Source: Paenibacillus sp. OV219
Lineage (GTDB): Bacteria > Bacillota > Bacilli > Paenibacillales > Paenibacillaceae
NCBI RefSeq assembly: GCF_900110075.1
Contig: NZ_FOCJ01000003.1
Location: forward strand, 124,001-188,000
Direction of reading: 5' to 3'
Length of the DNA: 64,000 nt
In this document: in pieces, positions 34,317-43,512 of the stretch
Layout of the letters: each line of letters opens with the position of its first letter
Numbering within the stretch: position 1 is the stretch's first letter
Translations under genes and position numbers: made by a program
Notes under the pieces: generated by a model
The model's database searches: none
What the model was told of the DNA's origin: nothing
What the model saw: the letters and a program-made list of their open reading frames with translations, nothing else

Positions 34317-35906
34317 TTAGTACCCATCGCTCTCGTGGCCGAGCTGCTTCGCTTTATCCACCGCTTGCTCCGGCTTCGACTGCCCGCTCAAGGTGCGGCT
34401 TTGGTCCGCATGGCGCAAGCCTTCCGACACGCGCCGTCCGTAGTCGGCGTCCGCTTCGGTGAAGTAGCCGATCATCCGCTCGCGGATATCGTTCTTGCAT
34501 ATCGACAGAGCGCCGACCAGATTGCCAATAAGCTCGTCCTGCTCCACGGGATCGAAGGCGCGGAACGTATCGCCAGCCTGCTTGAAGTCGTTCGTACGGT
34601 CCAGCTTCTGGCGAGTCAGCTTCGCATCATAGTGCGGCTCATGGTCGCTGCCCTGCCTCGCCGCCTCCTGCAGCCCGCCCATCGAGGAAGGCTCATAATT
34701 GACATGCGGGTTCTGTCCGGAAGCGCGATCCGGTCGATATTGCATCTGCCCGCCGCTTTGATTGGTCGCCACATGTGTCTGCGGAGCATTGATAGGCAGC
34801 TGCAAGTAGTTCGTTCCGACGCGGTGACGTTGCGTATCAGAATACGAGAAGGTGCGGCCCTGCAGCAGCTTGTCATCGGAGAAGTCGAGCCCGTCCACAA
34901 GCACCCCTGTGCCGAAAGCCGCCTGCTCCACTTCGGTGAAGTAGTCGTCCGGGTTGCGGTTCAGCGTCATTTTGCCGACAGGGAGGAAAGGGAATTGCCC
35001 CGGCGGCCACAGCTTCGTCGGATCGAGCGGGTCGAAGTCGAGCTCAGGGTGCTCGCCGTCAGTCATCAGCTGAACACACAGCTCCCATGCGGGATAATCG
35101 CCGGCCTCAATCGCCTGATAAAGATCGAGCGTCGCATGGTTGAAGTTGAGCGCTTGAACCTCATTCGCTTCCGACTGGAGCAGGTTCTTAATACCCTGCT
35201 TCAGCGGCTCCCAATGGTACTTTACGAGCATCGCCTCACCGTTCTGATTGACCCACTTATATGTATTAACGCCCGAGCCCTGCATCTGCCGGTAGTTCGC
35301 AGGGATGCCCCAAGGCGAGAGCAGAAACGTCACCATATGCGTTGCTTCCGGCGTCAGCGAAACGAAGTCGAAGAACCGCTCCATATCCTGTACATTCGTC
35401 AATGGATCCGGCTTGAATGCATGCACCATATCGGGAAACTTAAGCGGGTCGCGGATAAAGAAGATTTTCAGATTGTTGCCAACGAGGTCCCAGTTTCCAT
35501 CATCTGTATAGAATTTGACTGCAAAACCACGCGGATCACGCAGCGTCTCCGGTGAATGGCCGCCATGAACGACCGTCGAAAAGCGCACAAACACAGGCGT
35601 CTGCTTCCCAGCCTCCTGGAACAGCTTCGCCCGCGTATAAGGGGCTATTGGCTTATCTCCCGCCTTGCCATAGGCCTCGAAGATGCCGTGAGCACCTGCG
35701 CCGCGTGCATGAACGACGCGCTCGGGGATGCGCTCCCGGTCGAAATGGGTGATTTTCTCGATAAAATGATAATTCTCCAGCGTGCTCGGGCCGCGATTGC
35801 CGACGGTGCGAATGTTCTGATTATCCGTGACGGGATGACCCTGCCGGGTCGTCAGCGTCTGACTCGGCGTATCGCTTCCGGCTGCGCCCTGCTTGTTGTT
35901 ATTCAC
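34317..35906 (-). CDS. haem catalase
   Basis: This 529-residue monofunctional catalase has [13 protein letters not shown] at the start, the catalytic His66 in [32 protein letters not shown] with the distal Asn, and the proximal haem ligand Tyr in [17 protein letters not shown]. It removes hydrogen peroxide in the cytoplasm. Length fits small-subunit catalases with a modest C-terminal extension (to SDGY). The start is GTG with GAGGAG ten bases upstream. No PerR box was seen upstream. Confidence 0.95.
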   Translation of the reverse strand: MNNNKQGAAGSDTPSQTLTTRQGHPVTDNQNIRTVGNRGPSTLENYHFIEKITHFDRERIPERVVHARGAGAHGIFEAYGKAGDKPIAPYTRAKLFQEAGKQTPVFVRFSTVVHGGHSPETLRDPRGFAVKFYTDDGNWDLVGNNLKIFFIRDPLKFPDMVHAFKPDPLTNVQDMERFFDFVSLTPEATHMVTFLLSPWGIPANYRQMQGSGVNTYKWVNQNGEAMLVKYHWEPLKQGIKNLLQSEANEVQALNFNHATLDLYQAIEAGDYPAWELCVQLMTDGEHPELDFDPLDPTKLWPPGQFPFLPVGKMTLNRNPDDYFTEVEQAAFGTGVLVDGLDFSDDKLLQGRTFSYSDTQRHRVGTNYLQLPINAPQTHVATNQSGGQMQYRPDRASGQNPHVNYEPSSMGGLQEAARQGSDHEPHYDAKLTRQKLDRTNDFKQAGDTFRAFDPVEQDELIGNLVGALSICKNDIRERMIGYFTEADADYGRRVSEGLRHADQSRTLSGQSKPEQAVDKAKQLGHESDGY

Positions 35907-36039
35907 GCGCGTTAAGCTCCTCTCGATACGAATTGGAAACCCACGCGTATTGTTGCCAATTGGAGGAAATCATACTCATCCGCGCCACAAGCAGCAACGA
36001 AAAAAGCGACCCGCTAAGGGCCGCTTTCTCATACCGCTA

Positions 36040-37098
36040 TTATTCGCTCAAACCATAGATTTTGTACAGGTCCGTCAGCATCAGGTTAGCTGCTTTGATA
36101 CCGCCCGCAGTGTTCCAGATTGCATCGTCCACTTTGTATGCTTGTCCGTTCTTAACCGCCTTCAGGTTCTTCCAGAGCGGATCGTTCGTCCATTCTTTCT
36201 CGGTGTCGCTCGCTTTGCCGTCGCCAGTCTCATACGTGAAGTAGAAGATCCGGTCTGCATCCGCTTCCGGCAGACGCTCTTTCGTGATTTCATCGACGAA
36301 AGTGTCCTTTGCATTCTTCGTCATCTCTGTCCGAGCAAGGCCGATTTGATCAAAAATAATGCCGGAGAACGTGTTGGTATGATAAACGCGTGTTTTGCCA
36401 GCCATGAAGCGGACGACGGATACGGTTTGATTCAATTTGTCGCCGGCTTTTGCCTTGAAGTCATCAATGCGGGCATCGAAGTCAGCGATCAGCTTGTTGC
36501 CTTCCTCTGTCTTGCCAACAGCCTCGGCATATAGCTTAAAGTTGACCTTCCACAAGCCGCGCAGGTCTTCCGCCATGACGGTAGGCGCAATAGCTTGCAG
36601 CTGCTCGTACACTTTCTCCTGGCGCATCTTGTTGCCGATAATGAGATCCGGCTGCAGACCGGCAATAAGCTCCAGGTTCGGTTGGCTTTCCTCGCCGACA
36701 ACTGTGACGCCTTCCATCTCATCCTTAATATGCGAATACCAAGGATCGCCTGTCCAAGATTTAACGGCGCCGATCGGCTTGATGCCAAGCGCGAGAAGCG
36801 CTTCTGTGCCTTCGTTTGTCAGAACGACGATTTTCTTCGGTGTGCCCGTAATTTGCGTTTCACCCATGGCGTGCTTCACTGTACGTGTTTCCTTATCGGA
36901 AGATGGTGCAGCAGCTTCATTGCTTGTATTGGTGGATTCGGAGTTCGAAGCCGTGTTGTTGTTCTTGGTGTTAGAGTTGTCTGAGCTACCCGAGCTATTC
37001 CCGCAGCCTGCGACGATAACAGCCAGAATAAGGGTCATGATGGTCCACAGAACAGTGCGGCTGCCCTTGCGTGTGGATGTGGTACGTGATGCGAACAT
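36040..37098 (-). CDS. ferric-siderophore ABC transporter binding lipoprotein
   Basis: This 352-residue FecB/FhuD-type protein has a signal sequence with lipobox VIVAGC, an Asn/Ser/Thr-rich linker, then the helical-backbone binding fold (KIVVLTNEGTEALLALGIKPIGAV, PNLELIAGLQPDLIIGNK). It should capture an iron chelate and deliver it to the FecCD permeases encoded divergently. AGGAGG lies eight bases before ATG. A perfect Fur box sits in the shared promoter region, so it should be expressed under iron limitation. Confidence 0.95.
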   Translation of the reverse strand: MFASRTTSTRKGSRTVLWTIMTLILAVIVAGCGNSSGSSDNSNTKNNNTASNSESTNTSNEAAAPSSDKETRTVKHAMGETQITGTPKKIVVLTNEGTEALLALGIKPIGAVKSWTGDPWYSHIKDEMEGVTVVGEESQPNLELIAGLQPDLIIGNKMRQEKVYEQLQAIAPTVMAEDLRGLWKVNFKLYAEAVGKTEEGNKLIADFDARIDDFKAKAGDKLNQTVSVVRFMAGKTRVYHTNTFSGIIFDQIGLARTEMTKNAKDTFVDEITKERLPEADADRIFYFTYETGDGKASDTEKEWTNDPLWKNLKAVKNGQAYKVDDAIWNTAGGIKAANLMLTDLYKIYGLSE

Positions 37099-37153
37099 GA
37101 ATAATTCCTCCTAATGCATGATGCTTTTTTTTGAACAAAATGACAAGCTTTGT

Positions 37154-37168
37154 TGAGAAGCATTATCA
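37154..37168. promoter_or_regulatory. secondary Fur-like box
   Basis: TGAGAAGCATTATCA matches 13 of 15 positions of the Fur consensus TGATAATNATTATCA. It lies just downstream of the minus-strand -10 box, positioned to block transcription of the binding-protein gene. Confidence 0.55.
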
Positions 37169-37181
37169 GTGACAGTTACAA

Positions 37182-37211
37182 ACTATACGCCCCTTGGAAA
37201 AGAATTGTCAA
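37182..37211 (-). promoter_or_regulatory. promoter of the siderophore-binding protein gene
   Basis: On the minus strand TTGACA (37206-37211) and TATAGT (37182-37187) are 18 bases apart, a near-consensus vegetative promoter. Confidence 0.7.
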
Positions 37212-37219
37212 CAAAAATA

Positions 37220-37234
37220 TGATAATGATTATCA
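37220..37234. promoter_or_regulatory. perfect Fur box
   Basis: TGATAATGATTATCA is a complete match to the 15-base Fur consensus. It lies between the two divergent -35 boxes. Confidence 0.93.
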
Positions 37235-37240
37235 GTGTCA

Positions 37241-37269
37241 TTGACAACATGGGAAGATGCCTCTAAAAT
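37241..37269 (+). promoter_or_regulatory. promoter of the siderophore permease operon
   Basis: TTGACA (37241-37246) and TAAAAT (37264-37269) are 17 bases apart, seven bases beyond the Fur box. Confidence 0.75.
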
Positions 37270-37330
37270 TTGACGAGTACAAAAGGGCGCTCCATAACGA
37301 GATTCGCCCAGATTGGAAGAATGCACACTT

Positions 37331-38320
37331 ATGAGACTGGCCTTATACTTGTCGTTGTCACTCGTTCTACTCGTTATTGCACTCGTATGCAGCATAGCTT
37401 TTGGCGTTACCGATATTCCGCTTCGCGTCGTCTGGGACTCTATCATCCATGGCGGCACGAGCAATGAACAGCTGATTATTCGCACAACGCGGGTTCCGCG
37501 CGCACTCATTGCAGGGGCCGTAGGCGCAAGTCTTGCCGTTGCAGGAGCGCTGATGCAGGCTATCACACGCAACCCGATCGCCTCGCCCAGCACGGTGGGC
37601 GTAAACTCCGGCGCGACATTCTTTATTATCGTTGCGGGCGCATGGCTAGGTGTATCTGGCCTGCATGCTTTTACACTGGTGGCTCTGGTCGGTGCGGCTA
37701 TAAGCGGCACGATTGTTTTCGTCCTCGGCAGCATTGGGCGGGACGGCATGACGCCGGTCAAGGTCACGCTGAGCGGAGCCGCGATGGCCGCGTTCTTCGC
37801 ATCGCTCACGCAAGGCGTTATGCTGACGGATGGTAAAATGTTCGATCAGATCCTCATGTGGCTGGTCGGCTCTGTTGCAGGTCGTGATATGGCGCAGCTC
37901 GAGGCCGTATGGCCGTATATGGCTGTCGGCATGATCATCGCGTTATGCCTGCCGAGCCACTTGAACGTGCTCGCGATGGGAGATGATATCGCGGCAGGGC
38001 TTGGGCAGCGCACGGTGCACATCAAGGTGTTCGCCGCGGCTGCAATCATACTGCTTGCAGGCGGCGCGGTCGCAGCTGCGGGACCGATTGCATTCATCGG
38101 CATTATCATACCGCATATTGTCCGTTATATGGTTGGAACCGATTACCGCTGGATCTTGCCGTACAGCGCGGTTTACGGCGCGATTCTGCTCGTGACGGCT
38201 GACCTTGGCTCGCGTTACATCGCGATGCCCAAAGAGATCCCTGTCGGGGTCACTACGGCGATCATCGGCGTTCCGTTCTTCGTCTATATCGCTAGGAAAG
38301 GCAGACAGCGCCATGGGTAA
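37331..38320 (+). CDS. FecCD-family iron-siderophore permease (first)
   Basis: This protein of about 329 residues has the FecCD/BtuC pattern of about ten helices. Recognisable parts are [44 protein letters not shown] and GPIAFIGIIIPHIVRYMVG, where the ATPase docks. It forms a heterodimeric channel with the next gene, whose start it overlaps by 8 bases. The ATG at 37331 is chosen; GGAAG lies before it. Confidence 0.94.
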   Translation: MRLALYLSLSLVLLVIALVCSIAFGVTDIPLRVVWDSIIHGGTSNEQLIIRTTRVPRALIAGAVGASLAVAGALMQAITRNPIASPSTVGVNSGATFFIIVAGAWLGVSGLHAFTLVALVGAAISGTIVFVLGSIGRDGMTPVKVTLSGAAMAAFFASLTQGVMLTDGKMFDQILMWLVGSVAGRDMAQLEAVWPYMAVGMIIALCLPSHLNVLAMGDDIAAGLGQRTVHIKVFAAAAIILLAGGAVAAAGPIAFIGIIIPHIVRYMVGTDYRWILPYSAVYGAILLVTADLGSRYIAMPKEIPVGVTTAIIGVPFFVYIARKGRQRHG

Positions 38321-39353
38321 ATATCAATCATTACGCACATCGAAGGTTTCGCTTCTTATCGAGAAGCGAACGATCTGGATATCCCTTCTCTTGCTCGCCC
38401 TTTGCTTGGCTGCCGCGATTATAAGCGCAGGCAGCGGCGGACAGTCGATCTCGCCGCTGAATGTCATTAAGGTGCTCCTCGGCGGCGGCAAGCCGATGGA
38501 TCAAGTCATCATCGAGAAGCTGCGGCTGCCGCGCATCGTCATCGGCATTCTCGTCGGCGCATCGCTCGCGGTCGCGGGCGCTGTGCTGCAGGGCATCATC
38601 CGCAACCCGCTGGCATCGCCGGACGTGGCGGGCATTACGGAAGGCGCATCGCTCGGCGCCGTGCTGTTCATCTTTCTCTTCGGCGGCGCGGTATCCGTCC
38701 ACTGGCTGCCGTTGTTCTCGATTACCGGCGCGTTCCTCATGACCGCGCTGCTGTATGTGCTCGCTTGGAAACGCGGCGTGGAGTCGCTGCGGCTCGTCTT
38801 GGTCGGCATCGGCGTCTCTGCTGCGATCAAGTCGGTCTCGTATATGCTTATTATTACGGGACCGATGGCTCTCGCCCAAAGGTCGCTCACTTTCATGACG
38901 GGCAGCATTTATGGGACCTCCTGGGACAAGGATGTCATGACGCTGCTGCCGTGGGTGCTCATTCTGCTGCCGATTACATGGCTGCAAGCAAGGAACGTGA
39001 ACATCCAGTCGCTAGGCGACGATGTCGCGAGCAGTGCCGGCGCACAGGTACAACGCCAGCGGCTGGTGCTCATCGCGCTTAGCGTAGGGCTCGCGGGGGC
39101 CGCCGTCGCCATTGGCGGCGCGATTGCTTTCATCGGCCTGATGGCGCCGCATATCGCGCGGAAGCTAGTCGGCTCGTCCTTCGGCAGCGTCGTGCCGGTT
39201 AGCGCACTTCTCGGGGCGCTCATTCTGCTCGTCTCGGACGTTATTGCGCGAACGGCATTTCTGCCGAACGATGTGCCGGCAGGCGTCTTGACGGCGGCAA
39301 TCGGCGCGCCGTTCTTCATGTTTTTGCTCTATCGGAACCGAAATCGCAGCTAG
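38313..39353 (+). CDS. FecCD-family iron-siderophore permease (second)
   Basis: This 346-residue FecCD permease has [41 protein letters not shown] and [21 protein letters not shown], parallel to the first permease. The ATGGGTAA overlap with the upstream gene implies translational coupling and equal expression. It ends 25 bases before the ATPase gene. Confidence 0.94.
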   Translation: MGKYQSLRTSKVSLLIEKRTIWISLLLLALCLAAAIISAGSGGQSISPLNVIKVLLGGGKPMDQVIIEKLRLPRIVIGILVGASLAVAGAVLQGIIRNPLASPDVAGITEGASLGAVLFIFLFGGAVSVHWLPLFSITGAFLMTALLYVLAWKRGVESLRLVLVGIGVSAAIKSVSYMLIITGPMALAQRSLTFMTGSIYGTSWDKDVMTLLPWVLILLPITWLQARNVNIQSLGDDVASSAGAQVQRQRLVLIALSVGLAGAAVAIGGAIAFIGLMAPHIARKLVGSSFGSVVPVSALLGALILLVSDVIARTAFLPNDVPAGVLTAAIGAPFFMFLLYRNRNRS

Positions 39354-39378
39354 CAATGAGGCAAGGAGGCTTACGGCC

Positions 39379-40212
39379 ATGAGTCAATTAGAAGCTAGAG
39401 GACTAAGCTTGTCCTATGGCGGCAGTTATATATTTGAGGATCTGAATCTGTCGATTCCGAAAGGCAAGGTAACGGTGTTCATCGGAAGCAACGGCTGTGG
39501 CAAATCAACGCTGCTTCGCTCGATGGCGAGGCTGCTGAAGCCGCAGCGGGGAAGCGTCGTGCTGGAGGGTGCGGATATCGCGGGCATGTCCACGAAGGAG
39601 GTCGCGCGCAAGCTGGCCATTTTGCCGCAAGGTCCGACGACGCCGGAAGGACTGACCGTGCTGCAGCTGGTGAAGCAGGGTAGATACCCGTATCAGTCCT
39701 GGCTGAAGCAGTGGTCGCAGGAAGACGAAGCGAGCGTGCAGGCTGCGCTATTAGCAACGGGTATGACAGAGCTAGCCGAGCGTGCGGTCGACGCACTCTC
39801 CGGCGGCCAACGGCAGCGGGCGTGGATCGCGATGACGATCGCGCAAGAGACGCCGATTATTCTGCTCGATGAGCCGACGACATATCTCGACTTAACGCAC
39901 CAGATCGAGGTGCTTGATCTGCTCGACGCGATGAACCGCAACGAGCAGCGAACCGTTGTGATGGTGCTGCACGATATTAATCTCGCATGCCGTTATGCGG
40001 ATCATATCGTCGCCATTCGTGACGGTCGTATTGAGTCGCAGGGACGGCCGGATGAAGTCATTGATGAAGCGCTGATTGAGAAGGTGTTCCGCCTGAAGTG
40101 CGACATTATTCCTGACCCGCTGTACGGAACGCCGCTGTGCATTCCGCATGGCAGCGGAAGAAGGCGCACGTCGGCTGCTCCCCAAGTGAGGCAGCCGGCA
40201 GGGGTATCTTAA
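39379..40212 (+). CDS. iron-siderophore ABC transporter ATPase (FecE/YusV type)
   Basis: This 277-residue ATPase has Walker [10 protein letters not shown], the signature [13 protein letters not shown], Walker [13 protein letters not shown] and H-loop [30 protein letters not shown] is typical of iron-chelate ATPases. It powers import by the two FecCD permeases. The last 25 residues are a basic, probably unstructured tail. It ends the Fur-controlled operon. Confidence 0.95.
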   Translation: MSQLEARGLSLSYGGSYIFEDLNLSIPKGKVTVFIGSNGCGKSTLLRSMARLLKPQRGSVVLEGADIAGMSTKEVARKLAILPQGPTTPEGLTVLQLVKQGRYPYQSWLKQWSQEDEASVQAALLATGMTELAERAVDALSGGQRQRAWIAMTIAQETPIILLDEPTTYLDLTHQIEVLDLLDAMNRNEQRTVVMVLHDINLACRYADHIVAIRDGRIESQGRPDEVIDEALIEKVFRLKCDIIPDPLYGTPLCIPHGSGRRRTSAAPQVRQPAGVS

Positions 40213-40221
40213 GAACGCTAG

Positions 40222-40280
40222 AATAGGCTGTCCGATTCGTCTGGCGTTTGAGCGCAGACGAATGGACAGCCTTATTTTGT
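40222..40280 (+). terminator. long terminator hairpin after the siderophore operon
   Basis: AATAGGCTGTCC plus ATTCGTCTG pairs with CAGACGAAT plus GGACAGCCTTATT, about 21 base pairs, then TTTTG. Confidence 0.82.
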
Positions 40281-40294
40281 TAGCTGAGGGCACG

Positions 40295-40338
40295 TTGACA
40301 GGGGTTCATTCATCCGATAATATACCCATAGGGGTATA
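40295..40338 (+). promoter_or_regulatory. cstR promoter with overlapping CstR operator
   Basis: TTGACA (40295-40300) is followed at 17 bases by TAATAT (40318-40323). TATACCCATAGGGGTATA (40321-40338) is a G/C-tract dyad of the CsoR/CstR operator type and covers the -10 edge and start site, which would give autorepression. Confidence 0.75.
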
Positions 40339-40378
40339 AGTAATCGACGCAAAAAGCTCCGAAAGGCGGCCGCAGCAA

Positions 40379-40645
40379 ATGGATTATCACTATACGGATG
40401 AATTAAAGGCGCGCTTAAGACGCATGGAAGGTCAAGTACGCGGTGTCCTCCGCTTAATGGAGGAAGGCAAGTCATGCAAGGATGTGGTCAGTCAGCTGTC
40501 CGCCGTTCGCGGTGCAGCAGATAAAGCGATTGCCCAGATCGTCGCAGAGAATTTGCAGCGGTGCATGAAGGAAGAGCAGGCTGCGGGGCGGGACACGGAC
40601 AAGCTGGTGAAGGAAGCGATTGAGCTGCTCGTGAAGAGCCGATAA
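40379..40645 (+). CDS. cstR: CstR-type persulfide-sensing repressor (CsoR family)
   Basis: This 88-residue DUF156 helical protein keeps two cysteines, Cys33 and Cys62. The histidine that completes the copper site in true CsoR (four residues before the second Cys) is Asn58 here. From memory the Staphylococcus aureus CstR reads the same way around both cysteines (EEGKDCKDVITQ, SENLIEC) and ends NLLVKSK against ELLVKSR here. CstR forms di- to tetrasulfide links on persulfide stress and leaves the DNA. Two rhodanese genes follow, as in cst-type operons, and a matching operator lies upstream. Confidence 0.9.
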   Translation: MDYHYTDELKARLRRMEGQVRGVLRLMEEGKSCKDVVSQLSAVRGAADKAIAQIVAENLQRCMKEEQAAGRDTDKLVKEAIELLVKSR

Positions 40646-40696
40646 TCGGCCTTGAAGGTACGCCTGCTACAAATCACCTAGAGGAGGACGACAACA

Positions 40697-41014
40697 ATGG
40701 CATTTCAAGTAGCACGAGAGCTTTCACCGCAGCAGTTGGCTGCACAGTTAAGCCAAGGCGAGCAGCCGTTCATGCTTGATGTTCGCGAGCTGAATGAATG
40801 GGCGGCAGGACATCTGGCTGGAGCGGTCCATATTCCAGTTGGTCAGCTATTGGAGCGGTTAAATGAGCTGCCCGCAGGACGCGAGCTGGTCGTTATGTGC
40901 AAGGCTGGCGGCCGAAGTGGACTGGCCTGCGAGCTGCTCAGCGAGCGGGGCTATGATGTAATCAACCTGACCGGCGGCCTTATGAGCTGGACAGGCGAGC
41001 TTGTACAGGACTAG
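40697..41014 (+). CDS. single-domain rhodanese (sulfurtransferase)
   Basis: This 105-residue rhodanese has DVRELNEWAAGHLAGAVHIPVGQL and the active-site loop MCKAGGRSG with Cys68. It moves sulfane sulfur through a cysteine persulfide in the cytoplasm. It follows cstR by 51 bases, and GAGGAGG precedes the ATG. Detoxification of sulfide-derived persulfides is the inferred role. Confidence 0.93.
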   Translation: MAFQVARELSPQQLAAQLSQGEQPFMLDVRELNEWAAGHLAGAVHIPVGQLLERLNELPAGRELVVMCKAGGRSGLACELLSERGYDVINLTGGLMSWTGELVQD

Positions 41015-41038
41015 CAAGGAAAGGAGTGCACGAACTCA

Positions 41039-41419
41039 TTGGAAACTGCAATTAATCTATTATTTATAGTGCTTATCGTGTGGTTTGCCTATACGCGATT
41101 CGGCCCGACGAAAGGACTGCGCACACTGAAGGACGTCGACTTCCGCAGCAAGCTCGAAACGGCACCGGAAGCGATGCTCATCGACGTACGCGAGCCAGCC
41201 GAGTTCGCAAGCGGCGCCATTCCTGGCGCGATCAACATTCCTCTATCGCAGCTTGGACAGAGAATCGGGGAAATTCCGCAGGAGCGCGATCTGATGCTGT
41301 ATTGCCGCAGCGGCATGCGAAGCAAGACGGCAGCGAGGATGCTGAGCCGGAATGGCTATCGCCATATTAATCATTTGCAGGGCGGCATAAGCGCTTGGAG
41401 CGGCCGAGTTGTGCGGTAA
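41039..41419 (+). CDS. membrane-anchored rhodanese
   Basis: This 126-residue protein has one N-terminal membrane helix (INLLFIVLIVWFAYTRF) followed by a rhodanese domain with IDVREPAEFASGAIPGAINIP and active-site loop LYCRSGMRS (Cys89). The anchor should hold sulfur transfer at the membrane, perhaps near a quinone-linked sulfide oxidase encoded elsewhere. The start is TTG with AAGGAG upstream. It ends the cstR operon. Confidence 0.92.
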   Translation: METAINLLFIVLIVWFAYTRFGPTKGLRTLKDVDFRSKLETAPEAMLIDVREPAEFASGAIPGAINIPLSQLGQRIGEIPQERDLMLYCRSGMRSKTAARMLSRNGYRHINHLQGGISAWSGRVVR

Positions 41420-41425
41420 CGGATC

Positions 41426-41470
41426 GAGTCCCTTTTTACGGCTGACATCGGCTGCAAAGGGGCTCTTTTT
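41426..41470 (+). terminator. terminator of the cstR operon
   Basis: GAGTCCCTTT (41426-41435) pairs with AAAGGGGCTC (41456-41465), one mismatch, followed by TTTTT. Confidence 0.78.
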
Positions 41471-41545
41471 GCATCATTTTGCCCATTTAGGTCACACTAG
41501 AAATATTGCTGGTTGGTTCAGTTGGAACTATTTGTACACAAAATC

Positions 41546-41569
41546 TAACGTTGACGTTAACGTTATAAT
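41546..41569 (+). promoter_or_regulatory. MerR-type dyad and -10 box of the merR-MFS operon
   Basis: TAACGTTGACGTTAACGTTA (41546-41565) is an 18-of-20 palindrome overlapping TATAAT (41564-41569). TTGACGTTAACG-type dyads are known operators of LiuR-like MerR regulators. No good -35 is visible, as is usual for MerR-type promoters. Confidence 0.6.
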
Positions 41570-41637
41570 GGGAGTAAGATGAGATCAACGACAAATACAT
41601 TTTACCTATGTGCCTAAGAAGGGAGGATTCACAATCA

Positions 41638-42078
41638 GTGGAACGATTCAAAATTGACGATGTCGCAAAGGCGTCCGGTTTAACGAAACGGACGATTCGC
41701 TATTATGAGGAGCTCGGGCTTCTTCCTGCTCCTGAGCGGACGGATGGCGGTACAAGGCTGTACACGCAAATGCATATCGAGCGGCTGAAGCAGCTCATTG
41801 ACGCTCGTGACGTACTTGGCTTCTCGCTGCAGGAGTTGGTCGATTTCGTTGCCATCCGAGAAGAGCTTATACAGCATCGGGATGCTTACCGTCAAACCGA
41901 AGAGGCCGAGTTGAAGCGGGGGAAGCTGCTTCAAGTAGGGGAGATGCTCGACAAACAGCTGGCGATGATCGACATCAAGCTTGAGAAGATTGCGGAGTTC
42001 CGCAAGGAGATTGAGAAGCTTCAGGTGCGTGTTGCTAACGCATTGAACCAACCTATACCAATTAAAGAAGGAGAGTAA
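41638..42078 (+). CDS. MerR-family transcriptional regulator
   Basis: This 146-residue regulator has a winged helix at its start (FKIDDVAKASGLTKRTIRYYEELGLLP) and a long dimerising coiled coil near residues 85-130. No C-terminal effector domain or metal-binding cysteines are present, so it is a small organic-signal or drug-type MerR. The GTG at 41638 has GGGAGG upstream. The MFS pump starts 7 bases after its stop, so the pair is an efflux operon with autoregulation through the upstream dyad. Confidence 0.93.
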   Translation: MERFKIDDVAKASGLTKRTIRYYEELGLLPAPERTDGGTRLYTQMHIERLKQLIDARDVLGFSLQELVDFVAIREELIQHRDAYRQTEEAELKRGKLLQVGEMLDKQLAMIDIKLEKIAEFRKEIEKLQVRVANALNQPIPIKEGE

Positions 42079-42084
42079 TGCAAT

Positions 42085-43353
42085 ATGACTTCACCAGCAC
42101 GCCAACACGTTCGTGCAGAAGCGCCCACTGGGGGCGCTCCTGCCCCAAAACAAAGTATGTTTAACCAGCCAATCGCGGTATGGGCAATCGCATTCGCCAG
42201 CATTATCGCCTTCATGGGTCTCGGTCTTGTTGACCCGATTCTGCCGATGATGAAGGATCAGCTGCACGCAACGGACAGTCAGCTCACGCTGCTGTTTACA
42301 AGCTATAACGCGGTTATGGCAATTGCGATGCTCGTTACAGGTGTCATCTCCGCGAAACTCGGCATTAAGAGGATGCTGCTTACCGGTATCGTCATTATAG
42401 CCATTTTCTCCGCGCTTGCCGGAAGCGTTGATGAAGTTATGGATATTGTTTGGCTTCGCGCAGGCTGGGGTCTCGGCAACGCCTTCTTCGTCGCAACAGC
42501 GTTATCCGCGATTGTCTCCTTGTCCCGAGTCGGCGTCGCCAAATCGATCATTTTGTTCGAAGTCGCGGTCGGTCTTGGCATCTCCGTAGGCCCGCTGCTT
42601 GGCGGCGAGCTTGGCGCAGTTTCATGGCGCGCTCCGTTCTATGGTGTTGCAGGACTGATGGTGCTTGCGTTCTGTCTCATTCTGTTCATGATGCCGAAGG
42701 CGTCTGCCAAAGCACAAGCAGCAGCTGTGAAATCGAAGAAGAAAGCTTCGCTGCTGGATCCGTTCCGCGCGCTCAAGTACCGTGCATTGTTCATATTCGG
42801 CTTGTCCGCAGCCTTCTATAACTTTGGCTTCTTTACACTGCTTGTATACGCAGCGCTTGTGCTTGGACACATACATCATTTGGATGTACACGGTCTTGGC
42901 TATGTGTTCCTGGGCTGGGGTCTTATGCTTGCCTTCACGTCGGTCGTTACCGCTCCGAAGCTACAACAGCGCTATGGCACGATCAAATCTATGTGTGTAC
43001 AGCTTCTGCTGTTTGCCGCAACGTTGTTTGCAATGGGCTACTGGACAACGAATGAGACTGTCATCATTCTGATGGTTATTATCGCGGGAGCTTTCCTTGG
43101 AAACAACAACACGCTTATTACAACAGCTGTTATGAATGCAGCACCGATCGAGCGTCCGACAGCATCGGCTGCCTACAGCTTCCTTCGCTTCATCGGCGGC
43201 GCGCTTGCACCATATTATGCGGTTAAATTTGCGGAATGGTTCGACTTCCATGCACCGTTCTACATCGGCGGCGGATTCGTCCTTCTGGCCGTCATCTTAA
43301 TCTGGCTGAACCGCAAGCATCTGAAGCATGTTGATGAGGCGGAAGCGCATTAA
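42085..43353 (+). CDS. MFS drug-efflux transporter
   Basis: This 422-residue transporter has twelve predicted membrane segments, VDPILPMMKDQLHAT after helix 1, GVISAKLGIKRMLLTG for the loop 2-3 signature, and a basic central loop (KASAKAQAAAVKSKKK). The pattern fits proton-driven multidrug exporters of the DHA1 group. It follows the MerR gene directly, and AAGGAG precedes its ATG. Substrates are unknown. Confidence 0.92.
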   Translation: MTSPARQHVRAEAPTGGAPAPKQSMFNQPIAVWAIAFASIIAFMGLGLVDPILPMMKDQLHATDSQLTLLFTSYNAVMAIAMLVTGVISAKLGIKRMLLTGIVIIAIFSALAGSVDEVMDIVWLRAGWGLGNAFFVATALSAIVSLSRVGVAKSIILFEVAVGLGISVGPLLGGELGAVSWRAPFYGVAGLMVLAFCLILFMMPKASAKAQAAAVKSKKKASLLDPFRALKYRALFIFGLSAAFYNFGFFTLLVYAALVLGHIHHLDVHGLGYVFLGWGLMLAFTSVVTAPKLQQRYGTIKSMCVQLLLFAATLFAMGYWTTNETVIILMVIIAGAFLGNNNTLITTAVMNAAPIERPTASAAYSFLRFIGGALAPYYAVKFAEWFDFHAPFYIGGGFVLLAVILIWLNRKHLKHVDEAEAH

Positions 43354-43385
43354 TGAAAGTTGAGCCTATTTTTTCGGTCGAAATA

Positions 43386-43405
43386 TAACGTTTACGTAAA
43401 TGTTA
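43386..43405. promoter_or_regulatory. second MerR-type dyad downstream of the MFS gene
   Basis: TAACGTTTACGTAAATGTTA differs from the upstream dyad TAACGTTGACGTTAACGTTA at only four positions. It lies 33 bases after the MFS stop and just before a terminator, so its role is unclear. Confidence 0.5.
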
Positions 43406-43412
43406 TGAATGA

Positions 43413-43440
43413 CAAAAAACTCCTTCGGGAGTTTTTTTTG
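43413..43440 (+). terminator. UUCG-tetraloop terminator of the merR-MFS operon
   Basis: CAAAAAACTCC (43413-43423) and GGAGTTTTTTTTG (43428-43440) flank the stable loop TTCG. Confidence 0.9.
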
Positions 43441-43512
43441 TTGCTTCCAAGGCTCGTGAAAGCTGTTACGATAGAGAAAGAGAAGGATTTTTCTAAAGGA
43501 GAGGATCGAACG

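Noticed and set aside
34335..35555. A 406-codon open frame opposite the catalase gene
   Set aside because: Catalase motifs on the minus strand are unmistakable; the plus frame has no recognisable domain or ribosome site.
35907..35990. PerR box upstream of catalase
   Set aside because: No sequence close to TTATAATNATTATAA was found in this stretch.
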